Source of the DNA: Planctomycetota bacterium
GTDB taxonomy: Bacteria; Planctomycetota; Uabimicrobiia; Uabimicrobiales; Uabimicrobiaceae
Length of the DNA stretch: 64,000 bases
Direction: 5' to 3'
Assembly: GCA_029260735.1 (NCBI GenBank)
Contig: JAJDCR010000159.1
Location: 1-64,000 of the forward strand
Shown here: piece by piece, positions 18,334 to 26,199 of the stretch
Layout of the letters: every line of letters begins with the position of its first letter
Position numbering within the stretch: position 1 is the first letter of the stretch
Position numbers and translations under genes: made by a program
The notes under the pieces: model-generated
What the model saw: the letters and a program-made list of their open reading frames with translations, nothing else
What the model was told of the DNA's origin: nothing
Databases searched by the model: none

Positions 18334-19770
18334 ATGACAATGGTAGATGAAAGAACAAACACTGCTTCTCTTCCTTACAAAGTAAAAGATATGTCTCTTG
18401 CTGAGTGGGGACATAAAGAAATCGATATTGCTGAGAAAGAAATGCCCGGATTAATGGCTTTGCAAGAGAAATATGGCGCAGAGCAACCTCTTAAAGGAGC
18501 TCGAATTTTTGGCTCTTTACACATGACGATCCAAACAGCAGTTTTAATCAAAACTCTGAGTGCTTTAGGAGCGGATGTAAGATGGGCTTCTTGCAATATT
18601 TTTTCTACTCAAGACCATGCTGCAGCAGCCATTGCTGATCTAGGGGTTCCTGTTTTTGCTTGGAAAGGCGAAACTTTAGTAGAGTATTGGTGGTGCACTA
18701 ATGAAGCGATGACTTGGCCAGATGGAAAAGGTCCTGACCTAATCGTTGACGATGGTGGCGATGCTACTCTTCTAATCCACCGAGGATATGCTGTCGAAAA
18801 AGATCCTTCTATCTTAGAAAAAACTTACGACAACAAAGAAGAGCGCATTATTATGGATCTTGTTACTAAGGTTCACCAAGAAACTCCTACCAAGTGGCAC
18901 ACTTTCATGAAAGATTGGAAAGGGGTTTCGGAAGAAACTACCACAGGAGTTCACCGTCTATACCAAATGCTAGAAAAAGGCGAACTTCTTGTTCCTGCGA
19001 TCAACGTAAATGATTCTGTGACCAAGTCAAAATTTGACAATCTCTATGGTTGCCGTGAGTCACTTGCTGACGGTATCAAAAGAGCAACAGACGTTATGGT
19101 AGCAGGAAAAGTTGTTGTTATTTTAGGATACGGCGATGTTGGTAAAGGATGCGCTCAATCGATGAGAGGTTTAGGCGCTCGTGTTATCATTACCGAAATT
19201 GACCCTATTTGTGCTTTACAAGCCGCTATGGAAGGCTTTGAGGTCACTACGATTGAAGATACTTTGGGACGTGCTGATATTTATGTCACCACCACTGGTA
19301 ACTATGACGTCATTCGCTTAGAGCACATGCTCAAAATGAAAGACCAAGCGATCGTTTGTAACATTGGACACTTTGACAATGAAATCCAAATAGATGCTCT
19401 AAACGAAGCGGAAGGTGTGACCAAAGACACAATTAAGCCTCAAGTAGATCGATACTCTCTACCGGATGGTAATGTCATCTATGTTTTAGCAGAAGGTCGC
19501 TTAGTCAACTTGGGCTGCGCAACAGGACACCCTTCTTTTGTTATGTCCAACAGCTTTAGCAACCAAGTTATCGCTCAAATAGATCTTTGGAAAAAGAAAG
19601 ATGAGTACAAAGTAGGGGTTTACTGTCTTCCTAAAATTTTAGATGAAGAAGTGGCTCGATTGCACCTTGAGAAAATCGGAGTTAAACTCACTACTCTAAG
19701 CAAAGACCAAGCAGAATACATTAATGTACCAGTTGATGGACCTTACAAACCAGAAAACTATCGTTACTAA
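18334..19770 (+). CDS. ahcY: Adenosylhomocysteinase
   Basis: 478 residues, full length. It reversibly splits S-adenosylhomocysteine into adenosine and homocysteine, keeping methyltransferases free from product inhibition. Clear family blocks are the N-terminal SLHMTIQTAVLIKTL and CNIFSTQDHAAAAI, then VNDSVTKSKFDNLYG with the NAD-contacting lysine region, the Rossmann loop GYGDVGKG, and the C-terminal YRY characteristic of the family. AAGGAG lies seven bases before the ATG. It is second in the operon with the ArsR-methyltransferase and ends at a strong terminator. Confidence 0.97.
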   Translation: MTMVDERTNTASLPYKVKDMSLAEWGHKEIDIAEKEMPGLMALQEKYGAEQPLKGARIFGSLHMTIQTAVLIKTLSALGADVRWASCNIFSTQDHAAAAIADLGVPVFAWKGETLVEYWWCTNEAMTWPDGKGPDLIVDDGGDATLLIHRGYAVEKDPSILEKTYDNKEERIIMDLVTKVHQETPTKWHTFMKDWKGVSEETTTGVHRLYQMLEKGELLVPAINVNDSVTKSKFDNLYGCRESLADGIKRATDVMVAGKVVVILGYGDVGKGCAQSMRGLGARVIITEIDPICALQAAMEGFEVTTIEDTLGRADIYVTTTGNYDVIRLEHMLKMKDQAIVCNIGHFDNEIQIDALNEAEGVTKDTIKPQVDRYSLPDGNVIYVLAEGRLVNLGCATGHPSFVMSNSFSNQVIAQIDLWKKKDEYKVGVYCLPKILDEEVARLHLEKIGVKLTTLSKDQAEYINVPVDGPYKPENYRY

Positions 19771-19783
19771 AATAATGTATCCC

Positions 19784-19824
19784 AAAAAGCCCTGAAAGCC
19801 AAAAGCCTTCAGGGCTTTTTTTTT
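19784..19824 (+). terminator. Rho-independent terminator after ahcY
   Basis: Hairpin AAAAAGCCCTGAA paired with TTCAGGGCTTTTT, followed by a run of T, 14 bases after the ahcY stop. Confidence 0.93.
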
Positions 19825-19891
19825 GGTGTGCCTGTTCGTAAAAAAACAACTCGTTAAAAAGACAATACAGCTTTTGTAGGAAAAAGGTTCT

Positions 19892-21646
19892 ATGAACAAA
19901 ATTCTAAAAAATACCACTTTTTGGGTCTTTTCTATCTCTCTTGTCGTGGCTTACTTTGCCGGCCAAAATATCACCCCCACCTGGTCGGTCGAAAAAATTC
20001 TTCTCGATGCTAAAGAAAACGAAAAAGGAGAAATCTACTACACTTACCGGGAAAAACCTAAAGTCCTCTCTTCTCTCGTTTCTTATGAAAAAGCCCATCT
20101 TCGAGAAGAAAAAATCCAAGAGTACAATCAAAACAAAACAAGTCCGGCTGTGATGGAAGAATATGTTGTTCAAGAAAAAAAAGAAGAGGGAAAAAGCCAG
20201 TTGAGCTATTTCCATCTGAAAGGCAAACGTCACTATGGAATTTGGTCTCTTATTCCTGCTCTCGTTGCTATTGTTTTGTGTTGGTTAACCAGGGAGCCTC
20301 TTTCTTCTCTTTTTGGAGGAATTGTGGCGGGAGCTTTTCTTCTGGCCAGATTTGATTTAACAGAAGATGTATTAGTCCCCAACCTAATGACCGAAAGTGC
20401 GGCGGGAATCTTAATACTCTACCTTGTTCTACTCGGAGCATTGATGGGGATTTGGTCGAGAACAGGAGCGGCCCAAGCCTTTGCTGAAATGATGACCAAG
20501 CATGTTGTCCGAGGACCTAGATCAGCCAAATTTGTCGCTTGGCTTTTGGGAATAATTTTTTTCCAAGGAGGAACTGTCAGCACTGTTCTTGTTGGCACCA
20601 CGGTTAAGCCCATTGCCGATAAAGAAAACATAAGTCACGAAGAACTGGCCTACATCGTCGACTCAACCGCTTCTCCCATCGCCTGTCTAATTGCCTTTAA
20701 TGCTTGGCCAGGTTATATTCAGTCTTTCCTTTTTGTTTCCGGAGTAAGTTTTCTCGCAACAGAAGCAGACCGAATGGCCTTTTTCTTCAAAAGCGTTCCC
20801 CTAAGTTTTTATGCTATTTTTGCTGTTCTCGGAACTTTCCTCTTAAGTATTGATAAAGCCCCTTTTCTGGGAAAACAGTTTCGTAAAGCGATTCAACGTT
20901 CTCGGGAAACCGGAGAGTTAGATGATCCTTATGCCAGTCCTCTTAGTGCCAAAGAATTAGAATCCAGTAATGTCCCAGAAGGATATACCCCCCACATCAT
21001 AGATTTCTTTCTGCCCTTAGTGACCTTGATTGTCATTGCCATCGCCACCTTTGTCCTCTACGGTTCTCCCGAAGTGCGCTGGGCCTTTGGAGCAGCAGTT
21101 CTCTTAGCCATTGGTTTAGCCCTTGTCCGAGGAATGTCTCTACCTAATGTAGTTGTGGGAATGGGAGAGGGGTTCAAAGGAGTGGTCATCGGAACAGTAA
21201 TTCTACTTCTCGCGATTACCATTGGAAATATCAGCAAAGAAGCCGGAGGAGGAATCTACCTAGTGGAACTTCTCGGTGGGCAAATCCCTTACTGGATGCT
21301 TCCCGTCATTCTCCAGCTTCTTACCATGATCATTGCCTTTTCCACGGGGACAAGCTGGGGAACTTACGCCGTCGCTTTTCCCTTAGCCATGCCCCTCGCT
21401 TGGGCTATCGCACAATCGCAGGGCCTTGCTGACCCAGAGTTTTTTATGATGGTCTGCTTTGCCACAGTGCTCAACGGAAGTGTCTTCGGAGACCAATGCT
21501 CGCCCATTTCAGATACCACCGTTTTGAGCTCTATGTGCACCGGATGTGATTTAATGGATCATGTAAAAACGCAGATCGTTCCTGCCTCGCTGGCAGCTTT
21601 TTTGGCGGCGATTTGTTGGACCGGGTGTGTTATTTTCTTTGCTTAG
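19892..21646 (+). CDS. NhaC-type Na+/H+ antiporter family protein
   Basis: 584 residues. One N-terminal helix (about 8-25) is followed by a polar, charged segment of roughly 85 residues. A typical NhaC-superfamily transporter core with about eleven helices follows. Recognisable blocks are FFQGGTVSTVLVGTTVKPI, DSTASPIACLIAFNAWPGY, STGTSWGTYAVAFPLAMPL and GSVFGDQCSPISDTT; the last is the family signature. It would exchange Na+ (or carry an amino acid) for protons at the inner membrane. The extended polar N-terminal segment is unusual for the family. A ribosome site AGGAAAAAGG precedes the ATG. Confidence 0.88.
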   Translation: MNKILKNTTFWVFSISLVVAYFAGQNITPTWSVEKILLDAKENEKGEIYYTYREKPKVLSSLVSYEKAHLREEKIQEYNQNKTSPAVMEEYVVQEKKEEGKSQLSYFHLKGKRHYGIWSLIPALVAIVLCWLTREPLSSLFGGIVAGAFLLARFDLTEDVLVPNLMTESAAGILILYLVLLGALMGIWSRTGAAQAFAEMMTKHVVRGPRSAKFVAWLLGIIFFQGGTVSTVLVGTTVKPIADKENISHEELAYIVDSTASPIACLIAFNAWPGYIQSFLFVSGVSFLATEADRMAFFFKSVPLSFYAIFAVLGTFLLSIDKAPFLGKQFRKAIQRSRETGELDDPYASPLSAKELESSNVPEGYTPHIIDFFLPLVTLIVIAIATFVLYGSPEVRWAFGAAVLLAIGLALVRGMSLPNVVVGMGEGFKGVVIGTVILLLAITIGNISKEAGGGIYLVELLGGQIPYWMLPVILQLLTMIIAFSTGTSWGTYAVAFPLAMPLAWAIAQSQGLADPEFFMMVCFATVLNGSVFGDQCSPISDTTVLSSMCTGCDLMDHVKTQIVPASLAAFLAAICWTGCVIFFA

Positions 21647-21713
21647 TAGCTACCCACCATGCAAATAATAGAATCCTCATGGTGAGGGCGAGGCATATCA
21701 AAAACCTATCTAA

Positions 21714-22260
21714 GGCTTATCTGAAACCGTTTTTTGAAAAAGATTATCCGAAAACTGTTTAAGCACAATGTTCGATGGAGGGTGAGGCTTATCTGAAACC
21801 GTTAAAGAAAAAGATGATCAAAAACCCTTCTAAGCACAATGTTCCCTGGAGGGTGAGGCTTATCTGAAACCGTTAAAGAAAAAGATGGTCGAAAACCCTT
21901 CTAAGCACCATGTTCCCTGGAGGGTGAGGCTCCTGCCGAACAGGGGATGTGCAAGGATTCCTGATATTTTTATCTTGGCACAACCCCGGCGCGGCAGGAG
22001 CTTGCCCTCCACCCTTGCCTTGTATTAAGGGTCGTTTCTGATATGGTATTTAAGAATACCCATTTAGATGATAGGTTTCATATTGAAAAAACGTTTTATA
22101 TCGCGGGTGCTCCTGCCGAACAGGGGATGTGCTTGGCTCTTGTTATTTTTATCTAGGCACATCCCCTGCTCGGCAGGAGCCTCGCCCTCCAGGGAACATT
22201 GTGCTTAATCAGTTTTCGGATAATCTTTTTCTATATAGACTTACGGCTTAGGTTGACAGT
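21714..22260. repeat. Repeat island: tandem 71-72-bp units and two long hairpins
   Basis: Three tandem units start at 21714, 21786 and 21857 (72, 71 and 71 bp), each beginning GGCTTATCTGAAACCGTT and ending GGAGGGTGA. Two imperfect long hairpins follow, at about 21919-22010 and 22104-22190, with the core GCTCCTGCCGAACAGGGGAT. The right flank AGGGAACATTGTGCTTAA is the inverted form of the tandem-unit sequence. The end CTTACGGCTTAGGTTGACA also ends the element at 9135-9419. The island accounts for nearly all of the 700 bases between the antiporter and aminotransferase genes; no gene is seen. Confidence 0.7.
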
Positions 22261-22347
22261 TATGGGGTTGAAACCCCAGCCTTTAACATGTACCAGCTTC
22301 GCGGCAAAGAAAATAAAAGTTATACGCAATCAACGCCCAACCAAACC

Positions 22348-23610
22348 CTAACTAAATCTCCGCCAAAACCCCTTCTTCTTCTCATCCTCAATCTTCTTCT
22401 CAGCCTTAACCTCAGCCTTCTTCTCAATCAAAGAAGGAACAAAGAGCGGTTGCACAATCTCTTCCCCCTGAAAATACCCTTCCAAAGCTTTCACCAATAT
22501 ATCGACATCTCTCTCGTTATTGAAAATATTAAAAGAAACGCGGATATTGCCTCCTCGGCAAGCTACGTGGATATTGTTTTTTCTCAAGTACTCTTGGCAA
22601 GCTTTCGGGTTATCCATTGTCAGAGCAAGAATAGCAGAACGTTCCTCTTTGGTCGCAACGGGAGATATAATTTGTAGAGGAAGATCTTTTACCTGAGAGA
22701 GAAAGTAGTCTATCAGGGTAAAAATGCGTTCCACGATATTTTCGCGGCCAATTTTTTCTATGTAACTAAGGGCTGTTCGCAGGGCATTGGTACTTTGCAG
22801 GTTAAAAGTCCCTTGAACGTACTGTTGGGCAGAGCTATGAAGCTCAAGAGGTGTGTTTTTAGAAGTATGAATCCCATCTTCTTCGTTTGAAGAAACGGAA
22901 AGCCAGCCGGCGATAGGAGAAGGAAAGCGCTCTCGAAAAGCGGGAGAAGTATAAAAGAGAGAACCTACATGACCCGTTAGGCCCCATTTATGTAGAGAAG
23001 CGGTTAAAACATCGATATGCATTTTTTCGACGTCAATGGGAAAAAAGGGAAGTCCTTGGGTGGCATTGACAATAAAAAGAATATTTCTTTTTTTGAGTTC
23101 TTCTCCTAGGGTCTGAATATTTTGCCGGAAACCTGTGCAATACTGGACAAAAGAGGTAAGTACGGCAAAAGTATTTTCATTGGTTTGAGCAAGAATTTCT
23201 TCGATAGGATACCGAGAATTAGTTGACGATAGATAGTGCATTTTGATATTTTGGTACTCAAATGGAAGAGTGGTGGAAGGAAATTCATCTTCCATTGAAA
23301 TAATGTGAGACTGAGGAGTCATCTGTTTTTGAAAAGCTAAGGCTAAAAGCGACATAGCAAGAGACGTATTGGCAACAGGAATAACATCTTCAGAAGTTGC
23401 GCCCATTAACTGAGCACAGCTTACTTGTAAAGCCTGTAATGATACTAGATCCTCTTGCCAATGAAAGTCTCCCATTTCACTTAGTTTGCGGTACTCACTG
23501 ATAATGGATTCCAAGACAGGTTGAGGGACAGGAGACATACCTGCACTTTGAAAATAAACCAATCGATTTGTGACCGGGAAATCTGCCCGAACATTACTCC
23601 AATCAACCAT
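22348..23610 (-). CDS. Class V aminotransferase (cysteine desulfurase-like fold)
   Basis: 420 residues, PLP-dependent fold type I. Blocks include RLVYFQSAGMSPVPQPVLE, PVANTSLAMSLLALAF, FIVNATQGLPFFPIDVEKM and the Schiff-base lysine in TASLHKWGLTGHVGSLFY. The C-terminal domain has HVACRGGNIRVSFNIFNNERDVD. The last 25 residues are a Lys/Glu-rich tail ending KKGFWRRFS, which may bind a partner or membrane. It resembles cysteine desulfurase, isopenicillin-N epimerase-like and kynureninase-like members; the exact reaction cannot be set. The ATG is only 16 bases from the divergent VanZ-like start. Confidence 0.82.
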   Translation of the reverse strand: MVDWSNVRADFPVTNRLVYFQSAGMSPVPQPVLESIISEYRKLSEMGDFHWQEDLVSLQALQVSCAQLMGATSEDVIPVANTSLAMSLLALAFQKQMTPQSHIISMEDEFPSTTLPFEYQNIKMHYLSSTNSRYPIEEILAQTNENTFAVLTSFVQYCTGFRQNIQTLGEELKKRNILFIVNATQGLPFFPIDVEKMHIDVLTASLHKWGLTGHVGSLFYTSPAFRERFPSPIAGWLSVSSNEEDGIHTSKNTPLELHSSAQQYVQGTFNLQSTNALRTALSYIEKIGRENIVERIFTLIDYFLSQVKDLPLQIISPVATKEERSAILALTMDNPKACQEYLRKNNIHVACRGGNIRVSFNIFNNERDVDILVKALEGYFQGEEIVQPLFVPSLIEKKAEVKAEKKIEDEKKKGFWRRFS

Positions 23611-23626
23611 AAGATTGAGCCTTTCT

Positions 23627-24016
23627 ATGAATAAATCAAAACAAAATTTTTTTTACTACTGGCTACCCGCTCTTGCTTGTTTATCAATAATTGCCTACTT
23701 CTCTCTTACCCCCATAGCAATTAAGGTAAAAACCAAGATCATTCCCTTTGACAAACTAAGTCATATGTGTGCTTACGGAGCCCTTTCTTTACTTTGGGCT
23801 CGTCTAGGTTATTTGTACTACTCCAATCCTACTTATTGGTTTTCTGTACCTTTATGGACAACTTTTTTTTGCTCCGTTTTTGGAGTGGGTATTGAGATTA
23901 CCCAAGAGTATGTAGGACGATATTTTGAATATGCTGATATGCTTGCGAATACAATAGGTTGTTTGTTCGGTAGTTCGGCCGTGGCTGCGAAGGAAAAATG
24001 GTTCCCTCGTGGTTAG
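23627..24016 (+). CDS. VanZ-like family membrane protein
   Basis: 129 residues with about four helices. VanZ-like features are ACLSIIAYFSLTP, PFDKLSHMCAYGALSLLW, and GIEITQEYVGRYFEYADMLANTIGCLFG, where E, Q, R, D and N are the conserved polar positions. In vancomycin clusters VanZ gives low-level teicoplanin resistance, but most relatives have unknown envelope roles. The ATG at 23627 is used; the frame continues upstream into the divergent gene. It lies head to head with the aminotransferase. Confidence 0.82.
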   Translation: MNKSKQNFFYYWLPALACLSIIAYFSLTPIAIKVKTKIIPFDKLSHMCAYGALSLLWARLGYLYYSNPTYWFSVPLWTTFFCSVFGVGIEITQEYVGRYFEYADMLANTIGCLFGSSAVAAKEKWFPRG

Positions 24017-24123
24017 GGGAGGATTTTCTGTTATTTTCTGTTATTTTCTGTTAGATACTTTTCGATCAGGAGCTAATCATGAATCGACTAGCCCCTGATA
24101 AAAAAATTACCAAGAAGAGCACT

Positions 24124-24624
24124 CTACTTTAATCTTTTCATAAACTCAACTATATTACGAGCTTCTTCATCTGTGAGATTGGCGGGAGGCATCATCGGAG
24201 CATATCCAGAAGTGATTTCTTCCATGGGGTGAAGAAGAGATTTTAATAAGTAAAGCTCATCAACGGTAATCTCTACTTCTTTATCACCTCGGATAACCTT
24301 TCCTTTTTTCCCAAAGATTCCTTTGAGAGTCGGTCCAATCATCTGGCTACCATCTAGAGAATGGCAGGTATAACAACTGTGTTTTCCTAAGAGTTCTTTT
24401 GCCTTAGCATCAGAAAGTAGAGGTTTGCTACTGCTTGTCCAAGCATTGATTTGAGCAAGAAGCTCTTTATCGATTTCAGAGACGGAATTATCCGTAGGAG
24501 TTACTTTAACGGGTTCTTTTGGATCTGTTCCTTCTTGTGTTTTTTCTTTTTTATTGCAGCCCACAACAAGACAAGAAAATATAAGTAGACTGAGTAGTAG
24601 ATTTAGGCAATTTATTTTTTTCAT
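24124..24624 (-). CDS. Class I c-type cytochrome lipoprotein
   Basis: 166 residues. A lipoprotein signal ends in LVVGC, so the protein should be lipid-anchored outside the inner membrane. A charged, Thr/Pro linker leads to a single cytochrome c domain with the haem site CYTCH, the following GSQMIGPTLKGIFGKKG block, and a likely axial methionine in MMPPANLTDEEA. It carries electrons between periplasmic partners; none are encoded next to it. It ends close to the convergent VanZ-like gene, with a short hairpin at about 24067-24101 between them. Confidence 0.88.
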   Translation of the reverse strand: MKKINCLNLLLSLLIFSCLVVGCNKKEKTQEGTDPKEPVKVTPTDNSVSEIDKELLAQINAWTSSSKPLLSDAKAKELLGKHSCYTCHSLDGSQMIGPTLKGIFGKKGKVIRGDKEVEITVDELYLLKSLLHPMEEITSGYAPMMPPANLTDEEARNIVEFMKRLK

Positions 24625-24674
24625 GTGTTTCCTTTATGAATTATCCTAAGCAAAATAAACTCTAGGGCGTGTCC

Positions 24675-26198
24675 CTAAACAAAAATAGACCTTAGTTCTT
24701 TTTTTGTTACTTTTCCTAAAACATTTTTAGGCAACTCGGTTAAGACCTGCACTTGTCGAGGAAGTTTATGTGGGGCAAGTTTGTCTTTTCCCCACTCTCT
24801 TAAAGAATCTAAGGTTAGAGCTTTATCTTCTATTAGAACTAAAGCGGCACATACCCTTTCTCCCCATTCTTCATCGGATGTCCCAATCACAGCACAGTCT
24901 TCAATTAGAGGATGGAGACGAAGAGTATTCTCTATTTCTAATGCAGATACCTTATAACCGCCAGTTTTAATAATGTCAACACTGTTTCTTCCTAAAATGC
25001 GAAAGCCTTCGGGCTCTTCAACAGCAATGTCACCTGTTCGAAACCATTGATCTCGGAAAGCCGATTCTGTTTCTTGAGGTCGCTGCCAGTATTCCAAAAA
25101 TAAATTTTCTCCCTGAATTTCGATTTCTCCTGCTTCTCCCTGAGAAACTTTTGCTCCCACCACGTCAGTCAGGCGCAATCGAACTCCTGGTAAAGGAGAC
25201 CCGACATGGCCCGGTTCTCTTTTCTCTAGGGTATTTGATAAAGCCATTCCTATTTCTGTCATTCCATAGCGTTCGAGAAGGAAATGCCCTGTAATTTGTT
25301 GCCAGGTTTGGTATAGGTCTATCGGTAAGGCAGCAGAACCAGAAACCATCAAGCGTAGCTGAGAAGCCTCTTTAGACATTCGTTTTTGATTTTCCAAAGA
25401 GGAGTTTTTCCAAAACTGTATTAATTTTTGATATATTGTGGGAACAGCCATAAAAAGAGTAGTTTCTTTTTTTTGGAGGCTTTTCCAGATTAAACTAGGC
25501 TCAAAACGTGGGTACATTTGGCATTGTGCTCCCACCCACAAAGAACACATGAGAACATTAACAATACCATGAATATGATGGAGGGGAAGAACGTGGATAA
25601 TAATGTCTTGAGAACTCCAGCTCCAAGCTTTAACAAGAGTTTTGACTTGGTTGCTTAGGCTCTTGTGAGTATGAACAACTCCTTTAGGTTTTCCTGTTGT
25701 TCCACTCGTATACAAAATTAAAGAACGTCGGTGAGGCATGACATCAGGAAGAGGAGAAAAAGAACCCTTTGCCAAAATAAGTTCTTTTGTGGAAAGAAAA
25801 GTGAGTCCTTCTATTTTATCTAGGGACTGTATTTTATCCCAAAAAATTTCTTCATAAACGAGAATGCTTGCCTGGGTGTCTTCTAAAACATAAAACCATT
25901 CGGATAAAGGATACTTAGGGTGAAGAGGAATAGCTATTCCTCCTGCTCGCCAAATTCCCCATTGTACAGCGACATGAGAAAAACCAGAAGTGACAAGGTA
26001 AGCTACCCTCGCTTCGGCAAGATCTTTTTCTGATTGAAGAAGTTTCTGAGCAATTCTTTTGGAGACTTCCAACAAATCTTGGTAGCTATGTATTATTGCT
26101 CCATCTATTCCTTTTTCTATTCTTTCTTTTATTCCTTTTTCAAAAATGGCAGGATTTTTTCCATGAGAAAAAGCTTGCTCAATGATGGGGATAGGCAT
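24675..26198 (-). CDS. AMP-forming acyl-CoA synthetase, malonyl-CoA synthetase-like
   Basis: 507 residues of the ANL superfamily. The AMP-binding P-loop is LYTSGTTGKPKGVVHTH, followed by LPLHHIHGIVN, ERYGMTEIGMALSN, WFRTGDIAV and GRNSVDIIKTGGYKVSALEIE. The last motif, with WGERV after it, is characteristic of the MatB/ACSF3 group, which makes malonyl- or methylmalonyl-CoA. The catalytic C-terminal lysine is in GKVTKKEL. Its ATG begins one base after the stop of the AsmA-like gene, so translation is probably coupled. The stop codon lies inside a GGGCGTGTCCCTA repeat. Confidence 0.85.
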   Translation of the reverse strand: MPIPIIEQAFSHGKNPAIFEKGIKERIEKGIDGAIIHSYQDLLEVSKRIAQKLLQSEKDLAEARVAYLVTSGFSHVAVQWGIWRAGGIAIPLHPKYPLSEWFYVLEDTQASILVYEEIFWDKIQSLDKIEGLTFLSTKELILAKGSFSPLPDVMPHRRSLILYTSGTTGKPKGVVHTHKSLSNQVKTLVKAWSWSSQDIIIHVLPLHHIHGIVNVLMCSLWVGAQCQMYPRFEPSLIWKSLQKKETTLFMAVPTIYQKLIQFWKNSSLENQKRMSKEASQLRLMVSGSAALPIDLYQTWQQITGHFLLERYGMTEIGMALSNTLEKREPGHVGSPLPGVRLRLTDVVGAKVSQGEAGEIEIQGENLFLEYWQRPQETESAFRDQWFRTGDIAVEEPEGFRILGRNSVDIIKTGGYKVSALEIENTLRLHPLIEDCAVIGTSDEEWGERVCAALVLIEDKALTLDSLREWGKDKLAPHKLPRQVQVLTELPKNVLGKVTKKELRSIFV

Positions 26199-26199
26199 C

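Noticed and set aside
21714..21927. Possible CRISPR array
   Set aside because: The 71-72-bp units are directly adjacent and similar over their full length, with no unique spacers and no cas genes.
22288..22677. 129-codon open frame on the plus strand
   Set aside because: It is antisense to the Lys/Glu-rich end of the aminotransferase gene and consists of Leu/Pro-rich low-complexity sequence without a ribosome site.
24081..24134. 17-codon frame with AGGAG six bases before an ATG, after the VanZ-like gene
   Set aside because: The ribosome-site likeness comes from an imperfect hairpin (ATCAGGAGCTA with CTAGCCCCTGAT) and the frame runs into the convergent cytochrome gene.
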